The notes under the pieces were generated by a model. That model did not search any database, had not been told where the DNA came from, and saw only the letters and a program-made list of their open reading frames with translations. Shown here one piece after another: positions 32,927 to 42,515 of a stretch of 64,000 nucleotides of DNA (the first letter of the stretch is position 1; every line of letters begins with the position of its first letter). The stretch covers positions 1 to 64,000 of the forward strand of contig CAYVVG010000008.1 in NCBI GenBank assembly GCA_964455285.1. Reading direction: 5' to 3'. Made by a program: the position numbers and the translations under genes. The stretch comes from CAIVAT01 sp964455285. GTDB lineage: Bacteria > Bacteroidota > Bacteroidia > Bacteroidales > FEN-979.

Positions 32927-35386
32927 ATGGAAAATCTTTCAGAACCTGTCACACTGAACCTTTCCGACCTGATCGACTCCGAAACCGAGTTCATCCCCCT
33001 GCTCTCCTCCGAGGACGAAGAGGCCATGAACACGGAAGATATCCCCGAAACGCTGCCGATACTGCCTCTGCGGAACACGGTGCTCTTTCCCGGAGTGGTG
33101 ATCCCGATCACGGTCGGCCGCGATAAATCGATCCGGCTCATCCGCGAGTACTACAAAGGAACCCGGACCATCGGGGTGGTCGCCCAGAAAGACCCGGCCG
33201 TCGAAGACCCGGAATTCGCCGACCTGAACCAGATCGGGACGGTCGCCTTCATCATCAAGATCCTGCAGATGCCCGACGGCAGCAATACCGCCATCATCCA
33301 GGGAAAACGCCGTTTTTCAATGAACGGGATGATCCAGTCCGAACCCTACATCCTGGCAACGGTCAGCCCCTTCGAAGCCCCGGTGAACGTGGCCCCCGAT
33401 AATGGGGAATTCAGCGCCCTGATCGCATCCCTGAAAGACCTTGCCATACAGATCATCACGAAATCGCCGAACATCCCCTCCGAAGCGGCTTTCGCCATCC
33501 GAAACATTGAATCGCCCTCCTTCCTGGTCCATTTCATCTCCTCTAACCTGAATGTCAGCCTCGAAGAAAAACAAAACCTGCTGGAGCGGTCCGATCTCAC
33601 CGAAACCGCCCAACAGGTGCTGACCCTGCTCACCAAGGAACTCCAGGTTGCCGACCTGAAGCAGCAGATCCAGAACAAGGTGAAGACCGACCTCGACAAG
33701 CAGCAGCGGGATTTCCTGCTGAACCAGCAGTTGAAAACCATCCAGGAGGAGCTCGGCGGAAATCCGAATTTGCAGGAAATCAACTCCCTGAGAGAGCAGG
33801 CCCAGCATAAAAAATGGTCAAAAGAGGTGTCCGATGTCTTTGAAAAGGAGATCGGAAAACTGCAGCGGATGCATCCCATGGCAGCCGAATATTCGATCCA
33901 GACCAATTACCTCGAAACGCTGGTGCAGTTGCCATGGGGAGAATACACCGACGACAACCTCGACCTTCATCATGCGGGACAGGTGCTCGACGAGGACCAT
34001 TTCGGCCTTGAAAAGGTGAAGGAGCGGATCATCGAACACCTGGCCGTCATCAAGCTGAAACGCGACCTGAAAGCACCGATCCTTTGCCTGGTGGGACCAC
34101 CGGGGGTGGGGAAGACATCGCTTGGAAAGAGCATCGCCCGGGCCCTCGGCCGTAAATATATCCGGATGTCGTTGGGGGGGCTGCGCGACGAATCGGAACT
34201 CCGGGGGCACCGGAAAACCTATATAGGGGCGATGCCCGGCCGGATCATCCAGAGCCTGAAGAAGGTGAAGAGTTCAAACCCGGTCTTCGTGCTCGACGAG
34301 ATCGACAAGGTGATGGGAATGAACATCAACGGCGACCCCCAGGCAGCCCTGCTCGAAGTGCTCGACCCGGAGCAGAATAACGCCTTTTACGACAATTACC
34401 TGGAGATCGAGTACGATCTTTCAAAGATCATGTTCATCGCCACCGCCAACACCCTCAGCACCATCCACCCGGCGCTTCGCGACCGCATGGAGATCATCGA
34501 CCTGCCCGGGTACCTGCTCGAGGAGAAGGTGGAGATCGCCTGCCGCCATCTTCTGCCCAAACAGTTCCGTGAACACGGCATCCGTAAGAACCAGCTTCGT
34601 TTCAGCGGGGACCTGATCCGGAGGATCATCAGCGACTATACGCGTGAATCCGGGGTGAGGATGCTCGAAAAAAACATCGCCAAGGTCATCCGCAGCAAGG
34701 TGAAATCGATCGTTACGCGCGAAAAGTTCAACCGCGACCTGTCACAGGCCGATATCCGGAAGATCCTGGGTATCCCGATCTTCCAGGCCGAAAAGTCCAT
34801 CAGCAATGAAGTGGCCGGTGTGGTGACCGGACTTGCCTGGACCTCCACGGGTGGGGAGATCCTTTTCGTCGAGACCAGCCTCAGCCGAGGAAAAGGCGAA
34901 CTCACCCTCACAGGCAACCTGGGCGACGTGATGAAGGAATCGGCATCCATTGCCCTGGCATACCTCAAGGCCCATTCGGAGGATTTTGGCATCGATCCCG
35001 GCTGTTTTCAGAAATGGAATGTGCATATCCATGTTCCGGAAGGCGCCACGCCCAAAGACGGACCATCGGCAGGCATCACGATGTTCACCGCCCTGGCTTC
35101 GGCCTTTACCCAGCGGAAAGTGCGTGAACGGCTGGCCATGACCGGCGAGATCACCCTGCGGGGAAAGGTCCTCCCGGTCGGAGGGATCAAGGAGAAGATG
35201 CTGGCTGCCAGAAGGGCCGAACTCACCGATATCATTCTCTCGGAAGAGAACCGGAAAGATATCGAAGAGATCAAGCCGGCCTACATCGATGGGCTGACAT
35301 TCCACTATGTGAAAGAGATGCGTGAGATCAGGGAATTGGCCCTGCTTGACGAAAGAGTGAATAACGCCCTGAACCTGGAATACTGA
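32927..35386 (+). CDS. lon: ATP-dependent protease Lon
   Basis: Lon unfolds and degrades damaged and regulatory proteins. The 819-residue protein has the N-terminal substrate domain (LPILPLRNTVLFPGVVIPITVGR), coiled-coil region, the AAA+ module with Walker A GPPGVGKT (390-397) and Walker B VFVLDEIDK, and the serine-lysine protease domain: PKDGPSAG with Ser714 and GGIKEKML with Lys757. The 43-residue spacing matches E. coli Lon. An in-frame TTG at 32867 is possible, but the ATG at 32927 gives the usual length. The leader contains a perfect palindrome. A convergent peptidase gene follows within 7 bases. Confidence 0.96.
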   Translation: MENLSEPVTLNLSDLIDSETEFIPLLSSEDEEAMNTEDIPETLPILPLRNTVLFPGVVIPITVGRDKSIRLIREYYKGTRTIGVVAQKDPAVEDPEFADLNQIGTVAFIIKILQMPDGSNTAIIQGKRRFSMNGMIQSEPYILATVSPFEAPVNVAPDNGEFSALIASLKDLAIQIITKSPNIPSEAAFAIRNIESPSFLVHFISSNLNVSLEEKQNLLERSDLTETAQQVLTLLTKELQVADLKQQIQNKVKTDLDKQQRDFLLNQQLKTIQEELGGNPNLQEINSLREQAQHKKWSKEVSDVFEKEIGKLQRMHPMAAEYSIQTNYLETLVQLPWGEYTDDNLDLHHAGQVLDEDHFGLEKVKERIIEHLAVIKLKRDLKAPILCLVGPPGVGKTSLGKSIARALGRKYIRMSLGGLRDESELRGHRKTYIGAMPGRIIQSLKKVKSSNPVFVLDEIDKVMGMNINGDPQAALLEVLDPEQNNAFYDNYLEIEYDLSKIMFIATANTLSTIHPALRDRMEIIDLPGYLLEEKVEIACRHLLPKQFREHGIRKNQLRFSGDLIRRIISDYTRESGVRMLEKNIAKVIRSKVKSIVTREKFNRDLSQADIRKILGIPIFQAEKSISNEVAGVVTGLAWTSTGGEILFVETSLSRGKGELTLTGNLGDVMKESASIALAYLKAHSEDFGIDPGCFQKWNVHIHVPEGATPKDGPSAGITMFTALASAFTQRKVRERLAMTGEITLRGKVLPVGGIKEKMLAARRAELTDIILSEENRKDIEEIKPAYIDGLTFHYVKEMREIRELALLDERVNNALNLEY

Positions 35387-35392
35387 ACCGGC

Positions 35393-37318
35393 TCAGCGGA
35401 TCAGGATCATTTTGCGCGAAGCGGTAAAACCGCCGGCCTCCATTTTCAGAACGTATAATCCCGGAGAGAGCCCGTCAGGAGTCCATGTGAACCGGTAAAG
35501 GCCCGGTGCATGGAACATGGATACCGGCGTGGCGACCGGCCTGCCAGTGTTATCGAGAATGGTGATCACCACCATACCGGGTGCGCCGGTCTGGTAAGAG
35601 ACCGTGGTGGATCCCCTGACCGGGTTCGGCTCGTTCTGGTCCAGCCTGAACCCCGGACGACCGTTGAGTTTCCCGACATTATAGATCGTAACGGCCTGCT
35701 TGAGGAGGATCTTGCGGTCAGGATCAAACATCACATCCACGGGTTTTTTGTGATACGTGATGCCAAACTCCTGGTGGTTCACGTCGTTCATCACGACCAC
35801 CAGGTCGGTGGTGGAATCGGCGAAAACGACCCTGAATTCAGCCGGCATTGTAAAAAACGCGGGATTTGCCTGGGTTTGGTTCATGATCAGTGATATCCTC
35901 CATAACCCGTCGCCAAGGCTGTCGATTTCGAATGTGTTTTCGTACACGGGATGGTTGGGCGAATAGACCCATTGATTGAAGAACCAGGTCAGGTCCTGCC
36001 CGGAGGATTGATTGGCAATCCTGACGAAATCTTCGGTAAAGGCTTTATTAAAAACCAGTCCAGTATCGGTGGAATAATCGCGCATCACTTTAAAAAACAG
36101 GGAATCACCGATCACGTGACGAAGCATGTGAAGCACGCAGGCTCCCTTGTTGTAGGTGACGGCAGTGTTGTAAAGGGTCGATCCCGACGGGGTGTTGATC
36201 GCCCAGGCGGGATGGTATAGAGGCCAGCCCGGGTTGTGCGACAGGTAGTAGGAAGCTACCGAATTCATGCTGGCCATATACGCACCGTATCCGGCGGAAT
36301 GCTCTACCCACAGGTTCTGACAATAAGTGGCGAAACCTTCGTTAAGCCATACATCCGCCCAGGTGCCGCAGGTGATCAGGTCGCCGAACCACTGATGGGA
36401 ATGCTCATGGGCGATCAGGTTGGCGTCGCCGTAGCCTCCGGGCATCAGGTTGACCATGCTCTGGTTTTCCATCCCCCCCCACGGGAAGGAACCGTTCAGT
36501 GTGGCAAAACCGATCTTTTCGAACGGATAGTCGCCGAAGAGAGAGGCGAAAAGGTTGGTGATCGGGCCGATAACGCTGTCGATCACCGAAAGATCTTCCC
36601 CGCTTTTATAATAGAGTCTCACGGGCACACTGTCAGCCGGATCCGACAACGGGTGCCAGTACCGGTCATGGATGAGAAATTTATTGCTGGAAGTGAACGT
36701 GATGAGGTAGGTCGAGACCGGTATGTTGCTGACCCAGTGATAGGTGATCGTATCTCCGGAGATCACCGAATCGGCCAGGAATCCGGTCGATCCCAACCTT
36801 ACATTGAGTGGAACCCGGGCGAACAGTTCCCAGGCGGCTTTATCGGAGGGACGGTCCCAGCAGGGCATCCATTTCCGGGCCCCCTCGGGGGGAGAATCGG
36901 TAAAGACATATCCCCCCGAAACGTAAAAGCCGGCATCGATATAGGTTTTATGATGGTAATAGATCCCGACTTCCGCGTTCTCGCCCGGTTGATAGGTACG
37001 GTCAAGGTTGACGGTCAGCAGGTTGGACTGGTGACTGAACCCGGTGCCTGCCATATTGACAGAATCGATGACCAGGGAAGCCGTGTTGGCGTTGAGCACG
37101 ATGCTGTTCAGCGTGGAATCGACCCGAAGGCTGACGACCTGGTAGGCCGTGTAAGTTCTTGGAAATGGAGTGAAAAAGCATTTGTACAGGTCGATACTGA
37201 GCCGGTACTTGAGTACATCGTAACTGTGCCGGGTGTAATAATGGGCAGTATCGGCAGGATAGGCGTTGACCGCCAGTATCGCCAGCAGGCATAGCCAGGT
37301 GATGCGGAGACGGGACAT
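35393..37318 (-). CDS. Secreted M1 family aminopeptidase with T9SS sorting domain
   Basis: A 641-residue exported metallopeptidase. It has a signal peptide (LRITWLCLLAILAVNAYP), the beta-saddle N-domain, the exopeptidase motif GGMEN at 281-285, and the zinc site HEHSH (304-308) with the third ligand Glu327 exactly 19 residues after His308. The last ~80 residues (NEPNPVRGSTTVSY to RKMILIR) are a type-A C-terminal domain for type IX secretion, so it is likely surface-bound or released. It has a tandem paralogue immediately upstream (4 bases apart). All catalytic residues are present. It probably cuts N-terminal amino acids from peptides outside the cell. Confidence 0.92.
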   Translation of the reverse strand: MSRLRITWLCLLAILAVNAYPADTAHYYTRHSYDVLKYRLSIDLYKCFFTPFPRTYTAYQVVSLRVDSTLNSIVLNANTASLVIDSVNMAGTGFSHQSNLLTVNLDRTYQPGENAEVGIYYHHKTYIDAGFYVSGGYVFTDSPPEGARKWMPCWDRPSDKAAWELFARVPLNVRLGSTGFLADSVISGDTITYHWVSNIPVSTYLITFTSSNKFLIHDRYWHPLSDPADSVPVRLYYKSGEDLSVIDSVIGPITNLFASLFGDYPFEKIGFATLNGSFPWGGMENQSMVNLMPGGYGDANLIAHEHSHQWFGDLITCGTWADVWLNEGFATYCQNLWVEHSAGYGAYMASMNSVASYYLSHNPGWPLYHPAWAINTPSGSTLYNTAVTYNKGACVLHMLRHVIGDSLFFKVMRDYSTDTGLVFNKAFTEDFVRIANQSSGQDLTWFFNQWVYSPNHPVYENTFEIDSLGDGLWRISLIMNQTQANPAFFTMPAEFRVVFADSTTDLVVVMNDVNHQEFGITYHKKPVDVMFDPDRKILLKQAVTIYNVGKLNGRPGFRLDQNEPNPVRGSTTVSYQTGAPGMVVITILDNTGRPVATPVSMFHAPGLYRFTWTPDGLSPGLYVLKMEAGGFTASRKMILIR

Positions 37319-37321
37319 GGT

Positions 37322-39319
37322 TTACCTTACTTTGATCATCTTCTTAACCCGAACGGTATTGTCAGAGGTCAGCCGGATCAGGTAAGTGCCGGAGGCCAGA
37401 TCCGAGCAATCGATCGCGAGCCGGTGTTCCCCTGCATCCTGCCAGGCATCGAGCGGCCTTAACAGAACGGCTCCCGGCAGGTCGGTGATCTCAATGGTCA
37501 CCCTGGCCGGCGAAGGGATCGAATAGTGCAGGGAAGTTGAATTCGCTGTGGGGTTCGGTGTGTTCTGGAACAGGGTGACGGAATTGGCCTTACCCGGAGA
37601 GTCAGCGAACCCCACGATCGTGGAGGCCGACTTGAGCACGATCTCGTTCCTGGGATCGAAGGTCACGGAAACGGGTTCCTTGCCGAAGGTCCAGCCAAAA
37701 AGCTGGCCGTTGGTCTCGTTCATGAAGCGCAGGAGGGTATCGCTGGCATCGGCAAACTGAACCCTGAGTTCAAGCACCATCGGAAAGTAGGGGGCGTTGG
37801 TTTGTGTTTGCCGGGCGCGGAAGTTCACCTTCCACTGCCCGCCTCCCACATTTTCGAAATCGTAGTAGTTCTGGTACACCGGGTGATTCGGCTGGAAGAT
37901 CCAAGCATTGAAGAACCAGTCGTAATTGCTGCCTGTCACCGCATTGACCTTTGCGTTGAAATCGGCAATGGTGGCCGATTGATATTTGAAATTCGTATCG
38001 GCGCAGTACTGCTGCAGGGTTTCAAAGAACAGGGAGTCGCCCAGCACATACCTGAGCTGGTGGAGAACACAGGCTCCCTTCATATAGGTGATGCTGTAAT
38101 CGAAGAGGGTATTTACCGGGGGCGTGTTGGTCGCCCAGGCAGGATTGGAAAGGGCCCAGCCCGAATTGTATTGCAGGTAATAGGCCGCGTCGCCGTTTAT
38201 ATCGGACTTGTAGGCGGAGTACCCTCCATTCATCTCATACCAGAAGGCTTCCGACCAGGTGGCAAACCCTTCGTTGAGCCAGATGTCGGCCCAGGTTGCG
38301 CAGGTGATCATGTCGCCAAACCACTGGTGAGCAAATTCATGGGCGGCCAGGCTTTCGCTCCAGCATCCCGGGCACAGGCTGGTGAGGGTCTGGTTTTCCA
38401 TGCCCCCCCAGGAAAATTCCGAGTTGAGGGTGGCGAATCCGTTCTTGTCAAAAGGATGTTCGATGAAGTTCTGTGAAAACCAGGTGGTGAGGTCGGGCAT
38501 GATGGAGGTGACCGGGGTCGGATCCTCGCCAAGGTTATAGTAATATCTCAAAGGGATGCTGTCGGAAGGATTGCTCAGCTTGTGCCAGTAATCGATCTTC
38601 AACTGGTAGTTGACCTTCGAGCTGATGACCATCAGGTAGGTGGCCACATTTTGGTTGGAAATCCAGTGGTAGGTCAGCTCATCCCCGTTCAGGGTCGAAT
38701 CGGCCAGCGTTCCGTTGGAGCCCAGCCTGACCGTCGATTTTACCCTGGCGAACAATTCGAACAGGGCTTTATCCGAGGGCTGGTCCCAGCACGGGAACCA
38801 GTACCGTGCGCCTTCCGGCTCACAGTCGGTGAAGACGAACCCCCCGCTGGCATAGAAGGCATTGTCGATCACATTCTTATGATGGTAAAAGATCCGGGCT
38901 TCGGCAACCTGTCCGGCAAGGAGCGTCTGGCTGAGGAAAAGGGTCAGGGTGTCCGCGGCATGAACGAAGGAGCCGGCGGCCAAGCCGACCGAGTCGATCA
39001 CCAGCGAATAGCCCCTGGCATTCAGTTTCACCTGGTCCAGGTCGGCCAGGGCCTTGAATTTGACGATGACCGATCCGCTGAAGCTGTTGGGATAAGGAGA
39101 AATATGACAATCGTAAAGGTCGAGATCAAGTGTGTACTTGAGGGCATCATAGGAATGTGAGGGCCCGGAATCCCCGTTCGGGTTCAGCGTGACGAGATGG
39201 GTGGCCGCCGACTTTTTTGCGGAACACCATGCGGAACCTTTCATCGAAGCCCGATCCTGGGCGGAAACGGTGAGTACGAGCGCCAGGAAAAGGGCGGTCA
39301 GGGCAAGAGCGTGTTTCAT
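37322..39319 (-). CDS. Secreted M1 family aminopeptidase with T9SS sorting domain (paralogue)
   Basis: A 665-residue exported peptidase with the same layout as its neighbour: signal peptide (ALALTALFLALVLTVSA), GGMEN at 305-309, HEFAH at 327-331 and Glu350. It carries a short extra stretch after the signal peptide. The C-terminus, NTPNPTANSTSLHYS to KKMIKVR, is again a type IX secretion domain. The two proteins are colinear over their length, so this is a tandem duplication. Its promoter box lies at 39353-39360 and the second copy is probably cotranscribed. Confidence 0.92.
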   Translation of the reverse strand: MKHALALTALFLALVLTVSAQDRASMKGSAWCSAKKSAATHLVTLNPNGDSGPSHSYDALKYTLDLDLYDCHISPYPNSFSGSVIVKFKALADLDQVKLNARGYSLVIDSVGLAAGSFVHAADTLTLFLSQTLLAGQVAEARIFYHHKNVIDNAFYASGGFVFTDCEPEGARYWFPCWDQPSDKALFELFARVKSTVRLGSNGTLADSTLNGDELTYHWISNQNVATYLMVISSKVNYQLKIDYWHKLSNPSDSIPLRYYYNLGEDPTPVTSIMPDLTTWFSQNFIEHPFDKNGFATLNSEFSWGGMENQTLTSLCPGCWSESLAAHEFAHQWFGDMITCATWADIWLNEGFATWSEAFWYEMNGGYSAYKSDINGDAAYYLQYNSGWALSNPAWATNTPPVNTLFDYSITYMKGACVLHQLRYVLGDSLFFETLQQYCADTNFKYQSATIADFNAKVNAVTGSNYDWFFNAWIFQPNHPVYQNYYDFENVGGGQWKVNFRARQTQTNAPYFPMVLELRVQFADASDTLLRFMNETNGQLFGWTFGKEPVSVTFDPRNEIVLKSASTIVGFADSPGKANSVTLFQNTPNPTANSTSLHYSIPSPARVTIEITDLPGAVLLRPLDAWQDAGEHRLAIDCSDLASGTYLIRLTSDNTVRVKKMIKVR

Positions 39320-39352
39320 GGATGTAAGATGGATTGAATGTGATTAGGTTCA

Positions 39353-39360
39353 CAAAGGTA
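39353..39360 (-). promoter_or_regulatory. -7 box for the tandem M1 peptidase genes
   Basis: The minus strand reads TACCTTTG, matching TAnnTTTG, 33 bases before the ATG at 39319. No clear -33 TTG is seen. Confidence 0.5.
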
Positions 39361-39408
39361 CATTTTTTTTCAGCCGCCCGGGTTCCCCGACGTGAGCGAA
39401 AAAACAGA

Positions 39409-39416
39409 TACATTTG
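39409..39416 (+). promoter_or_regulatory. -7 box of the peptide-binding lipoprotein promoter
   Basis: TACATTTG ends 5 bases before the ATG at 39422, again predicting a leaderless or nearly leaderless mRNA. It makes the upstream in-frame codon at 39392 an unlikely start. Confidence 0.5.
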
Positions 39417-39421
39417 CCGCG

Positions 39422-41053
39422 ATGATAAAACCGATGCTGATCCCGGCACTGGCCGCCGGGTTTCTCCTGATATCGTGTTCCCGTCCCGCCGACCTGCCGG
39501 GAAAGAGCGTATTCCGGTACAATGAAGCCGCGAACATCTCCACGCTGGATCCCGCTTTTGCCCGGGACCAGACGGTCATATGGGCCGTCAATCAATTGTT
39601 TAACGGACTGATCCAGCTCGACGACCGCATGGAGGTCAGGCCGTCCATTGCCCGGTCCTGGAGTGTGCAGGATTCGGGGAGAACCTATGAGTTTCACCTG
39701 CGGAACGATGTTTTCTTTCATGACAGCCCGGCTTTCAAGGGTGGGAGAGGGCGCCGTGTGGTGGCCGCGGATTTTGTCTATTCACTGGGCCGCATCATCG
39801 ACCCGGCGGTGGCTTCACCCGGAGCCTGGATATTCAACGATGCGGATACGACAGATCCGGGAGGGGCGTTCCGGGCCCCTGACGATTCCACGCTCATTGT
39901 CAGGCTCCGTCACCCTTTCCCTCCCTTTCTCCGCCTGCTCAGCATGCAGTATTGTTCGGTGGTCCCTCGCGAAGCTGTGGAAATGTCGGGCAACGACTTC
40001 GGCCGGCAACCCGTGGGAACCGGACCGTTCCGGTTTTCGATGTGGAAGGAGGGGGTCAAACTGGTGCTGCTGAAGAACGAAGGGTATTTCGAAACCCGCC
40101 AGGGCGAGCGTCTTCCATATCTTGACGCAGTAGCCGTCAGTTTCGTTCCCGACCGCCAGTCGTCATTCCTGGAATTCATCAAAGGAAACCTGGACATGAT
40201 GTCGGGGCTGGATCCGGCCTACAAGGATGAACTGCTTACCCGCGACGGCCGGTTGCAGCCCCGGTACCGTTCATCCATCAACCTGATCACCCAGCCTTAT
40301 CTCAATACCGAGTACCTGGGGTTTATGATGGATACATCCGCTCCCGGCGGCAGATCGGTCACCTCCTCCCGGGCGGTAAGGCAGGCGATCAACCTTGCTT
40401 TCGACCGGCGCAAAATGATCCGCTACCTGCGCAACAATATGGGGATACCGGGCCTGCAGGGAATCACGCCGAAGGGGCTGCCCTCGTTCGATTCATCCGT
40501 CACCTGTTATGACTACGACCCGGAACGGGCCCGCCGGCTGCTTGCTGCGGCCGGTTATCCCGAAGGAAGGGGCCTGCCGCCGGTCACGCTCACCTCCACG
40601 GCCGATTATCTCGACATCTGCAAATATATCCAGCACCAGGTGGCTGCCATCGGCATCGATCTTCGCATCGAGGTCAGTCAGCCGGCCGCAGTCAAGGAGA
40701 TGAAAGCAGAAGCCAAGCTGCCTTTCTTCCGTGCCTCCTGGATCGCCGACTATCCCGATGCCGAAAACTATCTCTCCCTGTTCTGCACCCGGAATTTCTC
40801 GCCGAAAGGACCCAACTACACCCATTTTTCGAATCCCCTGTACGACCACCTGTATGACCGGGCCATGGCAGAGGGGAATGACTCCATCCGCTATGCACTT
40901 TACCGCCGCATGGAAAGCATCCTGATGGAAGAATCCCCGGTCGTGGTGCTCTACTACGACCAGGTGCTCCGGTTTGTTCACCGCAATGTCGAAGGGCTCG
41001 GGAGCAACCCGATGAATCTGCTCACGCTGAAGTACGTCAGAAAGTCAGGGTAA
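39422..41053 (+). CDS. Peptide/solute-binding lipoprotein, ABC transporter family 5
   Basis: A 543-residue extracytoplasmic solute-binding protein of the DppA/OppA type. The N-terminus has a lipoprotein signal with lipobox LISC; the mature protein begins near CSRPADLPG. Family features include NEAANISTLDPAFARDQ, TYEFHLRNDVFFHDS, SSRAVRQAINLAFDRR and the C-terminal NYTHFSNPLYDHL. No ABC permease or ATPase is adjacent, so partners lie elsewhere or it works alone. Its 3' end overlaps the convergent metallo-hydrolase gene by 17 bases. Preferred start is the ATG at 39422, from the promoter position. Confidence 0.9.
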   Translation: MIKPMLIPALAAGFLLISCSRPADLPGKSVFRYNEAANISTLDPAFARDQTVIWAVNQLFNGLIQLDDRMEVRPSIARSWSVQDSGRTYEFHLRNDVFFHDSPAFKGGRGRRVVAADFVYSLGRIIDPAVASPGAWIFNDADTTDPGGAFRAPDDSTLIVRLRHPFPPFLRLLSMQYCSVVPREAVEMSGNDFGRQPVGTGPFRFSMWKEGVKLVLLKNEGYFETRQGERLPYLDAVAVSFVPDRQSSFLEFIKGNLDMMSGLDPAYKDELLTRDGRLQPRYRSSINLITQPYLNTEYLGFMMDTSAPGGRSVTSSRAVRQAINLAFDRRKMIRYLRNNMGIPGLQGITPKGLPSFDSSVTCYDYDPERARRLLAAAGYPEGRGLPPVTLTSTADYLDICKYIQHQVAAIGIDLRIEVSQPAAVKEMKAEAKLPFFRASWIADYPDAENYLSLFCTRNFSPKGPNYTHFSNPLYDHLYDRAMAEGNDSIRYALYRRMESILMEESPVVVLYYDQVLRFVHRNVEGLGSNPMNLLTLKYVRKSG

Positions 41054-41804
41054 GTCCGTCGAAGGCCAACTGCACATTTGCCGGCAACTCGCGGCTTACA
41101 TCCTCGCAGGTTCCCATCTGGTGGCTGATATGGGTCAGAAACCCCTGCGCGGGCTTCAGGTCTTCCATGAGCGCGAGGGCTTCCTCGAGATTGAAATGGG
41201 AGTAATGTTTCTTTTTCCTGAGGGCATTCAGCACGACGATCCCCGAACCCCGGATCTTCTCCTTTTCCGCCTCTGTGATCCTGACAGCATCGGTGATGTA
41301 AGTGAAATCACCAATACGGAAACCGAAAACATGCTGGATGTTCTTATAATGGACTGCCCGGACCGGGATCACGGTCTCCCCCTTCACTGTGAAAGGGCGG
41401 TTCGTGAGCCGGTGAAGGATGATCTCGGGCACGCCGGGATACCTGTCGCCGGAGAAAGCATACGAATATTCGGTCCGGATGGCGGCCATCACTTTTGAAG
41501 TCGCATACACATGTGCCGGACTCCGGTTGATGTAGTTGAACGCGCGCACGTCGTCGAGCCCGCCTGTATGGTCCTTGTGCCCGTGGGTAAGGAGGATGGC
41601 GTCGATGGACCGGACATGCTCGCGGAGCATCTGTTGCCGGAAATCGGGTCCGCAGTCGATCACCACCCGCCAGTCCTCTTTTTCTACCAGGATGGAGGAC
41701 CGGAGCCGCCTGTCACGCGGGTCGGCCGACCGGCATACTTCGCATTCACAGGCAATTACCGGGACCCCCTGCGAGGTGCCGGTGCCCAGGAAAGTAACTT
41801 TCAT
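41037..41804 (-). CDS. MBL-fold metallo-hydrolase, PhnP-like
   Basis: A 255-residue metallo-beta-lactamase-fold hydrolase. Metal ligands are in THGHKDHTGG (His74, His76, Asp78, His79). An extra zinc motif, CECEVC (19-24), matches the structural zinc of PhnP-type phosphodiesterases, and SRSR-like residues RDRRLRSSI follow. The substrate may be a cyclic ribose phosphate or another phosphodiester, but no phosphonate genes are near. The start at 41804 (MKVTFLGTGTSQG) is fixed by the TAAATTTG box covering the longer start. Confidence 0.88.
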   Translation of the reverse strand: MKVTFLGTGTSQGVPVIACECEVCRSADPRDRRLRSSILVEKEDWRVVIDCGPDFRQQMLREHVRSIDAILLTHGHKDHTGGLDDVRAFNYINRSPAHVYATSKVMAAIRTEYSYAFSGDRYPGVPEIILHRLTNRPFTVKGETVIPVRAVHYKNIQHVFGFRIGDFTYITDAVRITEAEKEKIRGSGIVVLNALRKKKHYSHFNLEEALALMEDLKPAQGFLTHISHQMGTCEDVSRELPANVQLAFDGLTLTF

Positions 41805-41819
41805 CAGAGGAATTTGAGG

Positions 41820-41827
41820 CAAATTTA
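41820..41827 (-). promoter_or_regulatory. -7 box of the MBL hydrolase promoter
   Basis: The minus strand reads TAAATTTG, 15 bases before the ATG at 41804. It overlaps an upstream in-frame start, which is therefore rejected. Confidence 0.5.
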
Positions 41828-41894
41828 GGTTTTATTAACAACCGGCCGGATACTTTGACCCTCTGGTTGACGTTTTATGTTCCGCGCACTGCGG

Positions 41895-41926
41895 GTTGTA
41901 CGGTTCATGCAGTTTGCGTAATTTTG
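41895..41926 (+). promoter_or_regulatory. Promoter of the DUF6913-dapA-M14 run
   Basis: A -33 TTG (41895-41897) and -7 TAATTTTG (41919-41926) are 21 bases apart. The first ATG follows 25 bases later. Confidence 0.6.
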
Positions 41927-41951
41927 CAGTCAAGTCTGAATGAACCTGTAA

Positions 41952-42515
41952 ATGAAGGACATGTTTGATAAGTTGAGAATCAGGATCGGACAGTATTACT
42001 ACCGGCGGGAACAGTCCCGGTGGCAAAGGCACAGCCAGATGACCAACCTGGATGATGCCAGGCGCATAGGCATCCTCTATACGCTTGATGATATGCCTGA
42101 TTACGAGAGGGTTTCGGAGTTTGTTTCGCGGCTTCAAAGCGATCACAAAGAGGTGAAGGCGCTGGGCTTCGTCAAGAACCGGAACCTGCTCCAACGCTTC
42201 CTGCCGAAACTCTCCTATGATTTTTTCTCGAACCGGGATCTTACCTGGTTTTACAAACCCATTCATTCACAGGTGAAAGATTTTATTGAGAAGGAATTTG
42301 ACCTGCTCATCGATCTCAGCACCCAGGAAGCGTTCCCGCTCAAATACATTGCCGGCCTGTCTCGTGCACTTTGCCGGGTGGGGAGGTTTTCGGAAGACAA
42401 TGTGGAATATTATGACCTGATGATCGACTCAAAGCCGTCGACCTCTCCCGAGGAATACCTGCGGCAGGTCCAGTACTATCTTACCGTGATAAAGACCCAT
42501 GCGAAAAGGATCTGA
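41952..42515 (+). CDS. DUF6913 family protein
   Basis: A 187-residue protein without a known function. It is mostly helical, with the N-terminus KDMFDKLRIRIGQYYYRREQ and a core NLDDARRIGILYTLDDMPDYERV and DLLIDLSTQEAFPLKYIAGLSRA, which shares general features with the Bacteroidota-restricted DUF6913 family. No signal peptide or membrane span. It overlaps dapA by 17 bases (42499-42515), and this neighbourhood with dapA recurs in the phylum, hinting at a link to lysine or cell-wall precursor synthesis. Confidence 0.8.
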   Translation: MKDMFDKLRIRIGQYYYRREQSRWQRHSQMTNLDDARRIGILYTLDDMPDYERVSEFVSRLQSDHKEVKALGFVKNRNLLQRFLPKLSYDFFSNRDLTWFYKPIHSQVKDFIEKEFDLLIDLSTQEAFPLKYIAGLSRALCRVGRFSEDNVEYYDLMIDSKPSTSPEEYLRQVQYYLTVIKTHAKRI

